Positions 6,638 to 9,273 of a stretch of DNA of 9,273 nt are shown here, piece by piece. The number at the start of each line of letters is the position of its first letter. Positions within the stretch are counted from its first letter, which is position 1. Source of the DNA: Leptolyngbyaceae cyanobacterium SM1_3_5 (lineage in GTDB: Bacteria; Cyanobacteriota; Cyanobacteriia; Elainellales; Elainellaceae). Location of the stretch: contig JAAUTJ010000140.1 of assembly GCA_012031475.1 (NCBI GenBank), positions 1 through 9,273 on the forward strand, written 5' to 3'. A program made the translations under genes and the position numbers. The notes beneath the pieces were generated by a model that ran no database searches, was not told where the DNA came from, and saw nothing but the letters and a program-made list of their open reading frames with translations.

Positions 6638-8567
6638 TTAAACCTTGAATGGAATCGGCTTTGCGAGTTCCCGCGAATCCGTTTCGGCACACCGCGATCG
6701 AATCTCCAAATACACCAAGAGCGCGTTCACATCAGCGGGATTGACGCCGCCCGTTCGCGCTGCCTGACCGATCGTGAGCGGTCGAACCTGTGAAAGTTTT
6801 TCGCGAGATTCTTTGGAGAGCGTTTCGATTTGGTTGTAGTCCAAATCAGCAGGTAAGGGGCGATTGGCCTGACGCAAAATTTGATCAATTTGGTTTTGCT
6901 GGCGCTGAATGTAGCCGGAATATTTGATGTCAATTTCTGCGCCTTCGCGCTCTTCTTGAATCAGGTCAGGATTGCTGAGGCCGTATCGATCGAGATTGAC
7001 GTAATGAAATCCCGGACGGCGCAGCAAATCCGCCAGCGTAATCGAACCTTTGATCGCCTGCTGCGTGTCGGCGGCGATTTGGCGACCGAGTTCGTCGTGT
7101 TCCTTGACGCGAGTTTCGTGCAGGCGTTCTTTTTCGGCTGCGATGTTGGCCTGCTTGCGGGTAAAGATTTCCCAGCGGCGATCGTCAATCAGGCCGATTT
7201 CGCGTCCGATCGGCGTGAGGCGCTGATCGGCATTGTCCGATCGCAGCAAGAGGCGATATTCCGATCGCGAAGTCAGCATTCGGTACGGTTCGCGCAGATC
7301 TTTCGTACAGAGATCGTCGATCAGCGTACCCAAGTAGCTTTGTTCGCGAGTGAAGATGACCGGAGATTGCGATCGACACAATCGCGCCGCGTTAATTCCT
7401 GCGACTAAACCTTGTCCCGCCGCTTCTTCATATCCGGTTGTGCCGTTGATTTGTCCGGCGCAAAACAGCCCGTCAATCTTTTTGGTCATCAAGGTGGGAT
7501 AGCACTGCGTCGCGGGTAGGTAGTCGTATTCGACGGCGTAAGCGGGACGGAGCATCGAGCAGTTTTCCAGACCGGGGAGCGATCGCAGCAGGTGAATTTG
7601 CAGCGCTTCGGGCAGTCCGGTCGAGAAGCCTTGAATGTATAGATCAGGAATGTCGCGGCCTTCTGGTTCGATAAAAATCTGGTGCGATTCCTTGTCGGCA
7701 AAGCGGACAATTTTGTCTTCGATGCTCGGACAGTAGCGCGGTCCCTTGGCATCCACCCAGCCGCCATAGACCGGGGACAGGTGCAGGTTTTCGCGAATCA
7801 GGCGATGGGTTTCGGCTGTGGTGCGCGTCAGGTAGCAGGGAATTTGCTCGCGCTCCACCCAGACTTCGGGATCGAAGCTGAACCAGCGGACTTCATCGTC
7901 TCCCGGTTGCGGTTCGAGTTGCGAATAGTCGATCGATCGCTTGTCCACGCGGGCAGGCGTTCCGGTCTTCAATCGTCCGGTTTCAAAGCCCATCCGGTTG
8001 AGCGTTTCCGTCAGGCCAACGGCAGCAAATTCGCCCGCACGTCCCGCCGACATTGACTTGTTACCCACCCAGATGACGCCGCCCAAGAAAGTTCCGGTCG
8101 TCAGCACAACGGCGCGACACTCAAAAGCGACACCAAAGTAAGTTTGAACGCCGATTACTTCGTCATTTTGCCTAGCACCAAATCCGTCACCATGCCTTCA
8201 CGGATGACGAGGTTTTCCTGATTTTCGACAATCCGCTTCATCACGGCGGCATATTCGCGCTTGTCGGTTTGTGCCCGCAGCGCCCAGACTGCGGGACCGC
8301 GAGAGATGTTGAGGACGCGCTTTTGCAGGTAAGTTCGATCGGCCATTTGCCAATTTCGCCGCCCAGCGCATCCACTTCATGCGTCAGTTGCGACTTGGCG
8401 GGCGCACCAACTGCGGGATTGCACGGTTGCCACGCGATTTTGTCAAGATTCAAGGTCAGCAGCAGCGTCCGGCAGCCCAACCGAGCCGCAGCCAGCGCCG
8501 CCTCACATCCGGCGTGACCCGCACCAACAACCACCACATCAAATGAATCTTGAAAATCGATCGACAT
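6638..8567 (-). CDS. mnmG: tRNA uridine-5-carboxymethylaminomethyl modification enzyme MnmG (GidA), two frameshifts
   Basis: With MnmE, this FAD enzyme installs the cmnm5/nm5 group on wobble U34 of tRNAs using methylene-tetrahydrofolate. The repaired protein has 643 residues, the normal length. Visible are the FAD-binding VVVGAGHAGCEAA (12-24), CNPAVG with Cys49, KSQLTHEVDALGGEIGK, LTTGTFLGG (156-164), GPRYCPSIEDKI with Cys280, and CAGQINGTTGYEEAAGQG (about 371-388) closing the FAD site. The two cysteines match the conserved pair near 47 and 277 in E. coli. Two one-base deletions break the frame: a T run at 8346-8348 (before MADRTYLQKR) and one at 8166-8169 (before NDEVIGVQTYFG). Adding one T to each restores a continuous product. 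CNPAVGAP has Ala where GG is near-universal. ATG 8567 begins MSIDFQDSFD; an ATG 24 bases upstream is less likely. The gene is transcribed convergently with the HNH gene. Confidence 0.93.
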
Positions 8568-8725
8568 CTGAAAACTTTGCAAAAGGCACAATTCAATTTT
8601 AGCGATTTGGAGCGATCGCGAGGCGCTCCCGGAACGGGATCGATCGCGAAGCTTGCGGAACGGTATCGCCTTGTGTTCCGCGCAATTGTCAATCCAGTCA
8701 GATTTGCGATACTTGAGATCAGTTC
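8568..8725. other. Divergent intergenic region between mnmG and the membrane protein
   Basis: This stretch of 158 bases should carry the promoters of two divergent genes, though no convincing -35/-10 pair was found. Its middle third is filled by HIP1-type repeat DNA, described as a separate feature. The remainder is AT-rich and unremarkable. The short minus- and plus-strand frames across it show no family-like sequence. Confidence 0.5.
8609..8670. repeat. HIP1-associated tandem and hairpin repeat
   Basis: Two imperfect copies of the pattern gatcgcgaRGC...ggaacgg lie head to tail (8614-8637 and 8642-8663). Within the first, GGAGCG (8609-8614) pairs with CGCTCC (8624-8629), and TCCCG (8627-8631) pairs with CGGGA (8635-8639). 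The two hairpins share bases, so they are mutually exclusive. Dispersed repeats of this kind, built on GCGATCGC with alternating gaagc/ggaac segments, are familiar in cyanobacterial intergenic DNA. Confidence 0.7.
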
Positions 8726-9163
8726 TTGCCCCGCCCCGATCTGCTCAAAAAACTGCCTTTAATGATGATGGGAATTTTATTGTTACTGACGCTTGCTGGT
8801 GGAATTTATTGGTTTGTGTTCCATCCCCAGCAAAAGCTCGATCGAATTCGCAATCGTGGCGTGGTAGAAATTGAGGGAGCCGAAGCGCGATATTCTGATC
8901 TTCCCTTGGGCAATTTGGGCATTTTCTACGACAGCAACGAAAATCGTCGAATTCAAGTCATCTTTCCAAAACTGACTTCTGAAGGCGACGTGCAATATAT
9001 TTTTTCCTGGCACGATTTGCGATCGGCTCATGTTCCCCGCTTCAAGTCGATCGACCCGCAAAATATGATCAGTATCCGCATTGCCCAAGACCTCAGCTTG
9101 CTGATGAAAGAGCATATCGAGTTTGTCGAACCGGAAATTTTGAACCTTAGAGCTGATTTGTGA
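8726..9163 (+). CDS. Single-pass membrane protein of unknown function
   Basis: This is a protein of up to 145 residues that I do not recognise by function. A short basic lead (PRPDLLKKLPL) precedes one membrane helix, about residues 13-32 (MMMGILLLLTLAGGIYWFVF). An extramembrane domain of about 110 residues follows, with mixed strand and helix pattern. Distinct stretches are LDRIRNRGVVEIEGAEARYS, LPLGNLGIFYD, RRIQVIFPKL, QYIFSWHDLR, and a C-terminus ending EFVEPEILNLRADL. The helix with positive residues before it suggests an N-in anchor with the domain on the periplasmic or lumenal side. I set the start at TTG 8726 because GAGATC lies about 10 bases upstream and an in-frame stop precedes it; ATG 8762 would give 133 residues and is the alternative. 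Codon use and lack of interruption suggest an expressed gene. It is divergent from mnmG. Confidence 0.7.
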   Translation: MPRPDLLKKLPLMMMGILLLLTLAGGIYWFVFHPQQKLDRIRNRGVVEIEGAEARYSDLPLGNLGIFYDSNENRRIQVIFPKLTSEGDVQYIFSWHDLRSAHVPRFKSIDPQNMISIRIAQDLSLLMKEHIEFVEPEILNLRADL

Positions 9164-9194
9164 AGAGAATCTAAAGGATGCAGGGGTCGGTCAG

Positions 9195-9225
9195 AACTCG
9201 ATTTTAAGCTTAGTTGAGTCGAGTT
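9195..9225. other. Inverted repeat downstream of the membrane protein gene
   Basis: AACTCGA (9195-9201) pairs perfectly with TCGAGTT (9219-9225) across a 17-base loop that contains the palindrome taagctta (9205-9212). No T run follows, so it is a weak terminator at best. It could also be a regulatory site for a gene starting at the window edge. Confidence 0.35.
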
Positions 9226-9238
9226 GTTCTCCCCTCCG

Positions 9239-9273
9239 ATGAGCCGTCTACCCACGATTGCCAATCCCCAGCG
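9239..9273 (+). CDS. Possible first codons of a gene cut by the window edge
   Basis: ATG at 9239 opens a frame reading MSRLPTIANPQ that runs off the end. No Shine-Dalgarno precedes it; the upstream sequence is pyrimidine-rich (ttctcccctccg). It is too short to identify and is listed only because the frame stays open and the spacing after the previous gene is normal. Confidence 0.2.
   Translation, partial: MSRLPTIANPQ

Noticed and set aside
6881..7408. 175-residue plus-strand frame opposite mnmG
   Set aside because: It is a shadow of mnmG; the apparent hydrophobic patches are complements of mnmG codons.

Overview
The window is cyanobacterial. The octamer GCGATCGC (HIP1) recurs more than a dozen times (for example at 2945, 3197, 5184 and 5697). 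The window also carries a PAM68-type photosystem assembly protein and several families that I know only from cyanobacteria. I cannot name the genus. HIP1 density and moderately high GC would fit a Leptolyngbya-like or similar filamentous or unicellular lineage.

Layout. (1) 1-1478, plus strand: the 3' part of a PAM68 homologue, then a type I-beta DAHP synthase that opens the shikimate pathway. (2) 1503-5583, minus strand, read right to left: a bitopic, proline-rich protein whose C-terminus resembles the GspC/PilP HR domain; a 94-residue coiled-coil protein ending in a Rho-independent terminator; a two-HTH, HetZ-related regulator; and a protein with the two N-terminal domains of a PilB/GspE ATPase but no ATPase domain. 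(3) 5584-6603, plus strand, visibly AT-richer: a compact pair made of a 125-residue unknown protein and a small HNH endonuclease. (4) 6638-8567, minus strand: mnmG, for tRNA wobble-uridine modification. (5) 8568-9273, plus strand: a divergent intergenic region with HIP1-type hairpin repeats, a single-pass membrane protein of unknown function, and perhaps the first codons of another gene.

Two things stand out. First, block 2 groups pieces that look like the non-motor scaffold of a type IV pilus or type II secretion machine next to a differentiation-type regulator. I infer an uncharacterised pilus-related or envelope module. Second, four genes carry five one-base frameshifts in total, and these include two in the core gene mnmG. 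Three of the five are shortened A or T runs and one touches a HIP1 site. Each repairs with one base to a full-length, family-like protein. This looks more like uncorrected long-read sequencing error than gene decay, so the frameshifted products should be read as probably intact in the organism.

No tRNA, rRNA, CRISPR array, insertion sequence or replication origin was seen.
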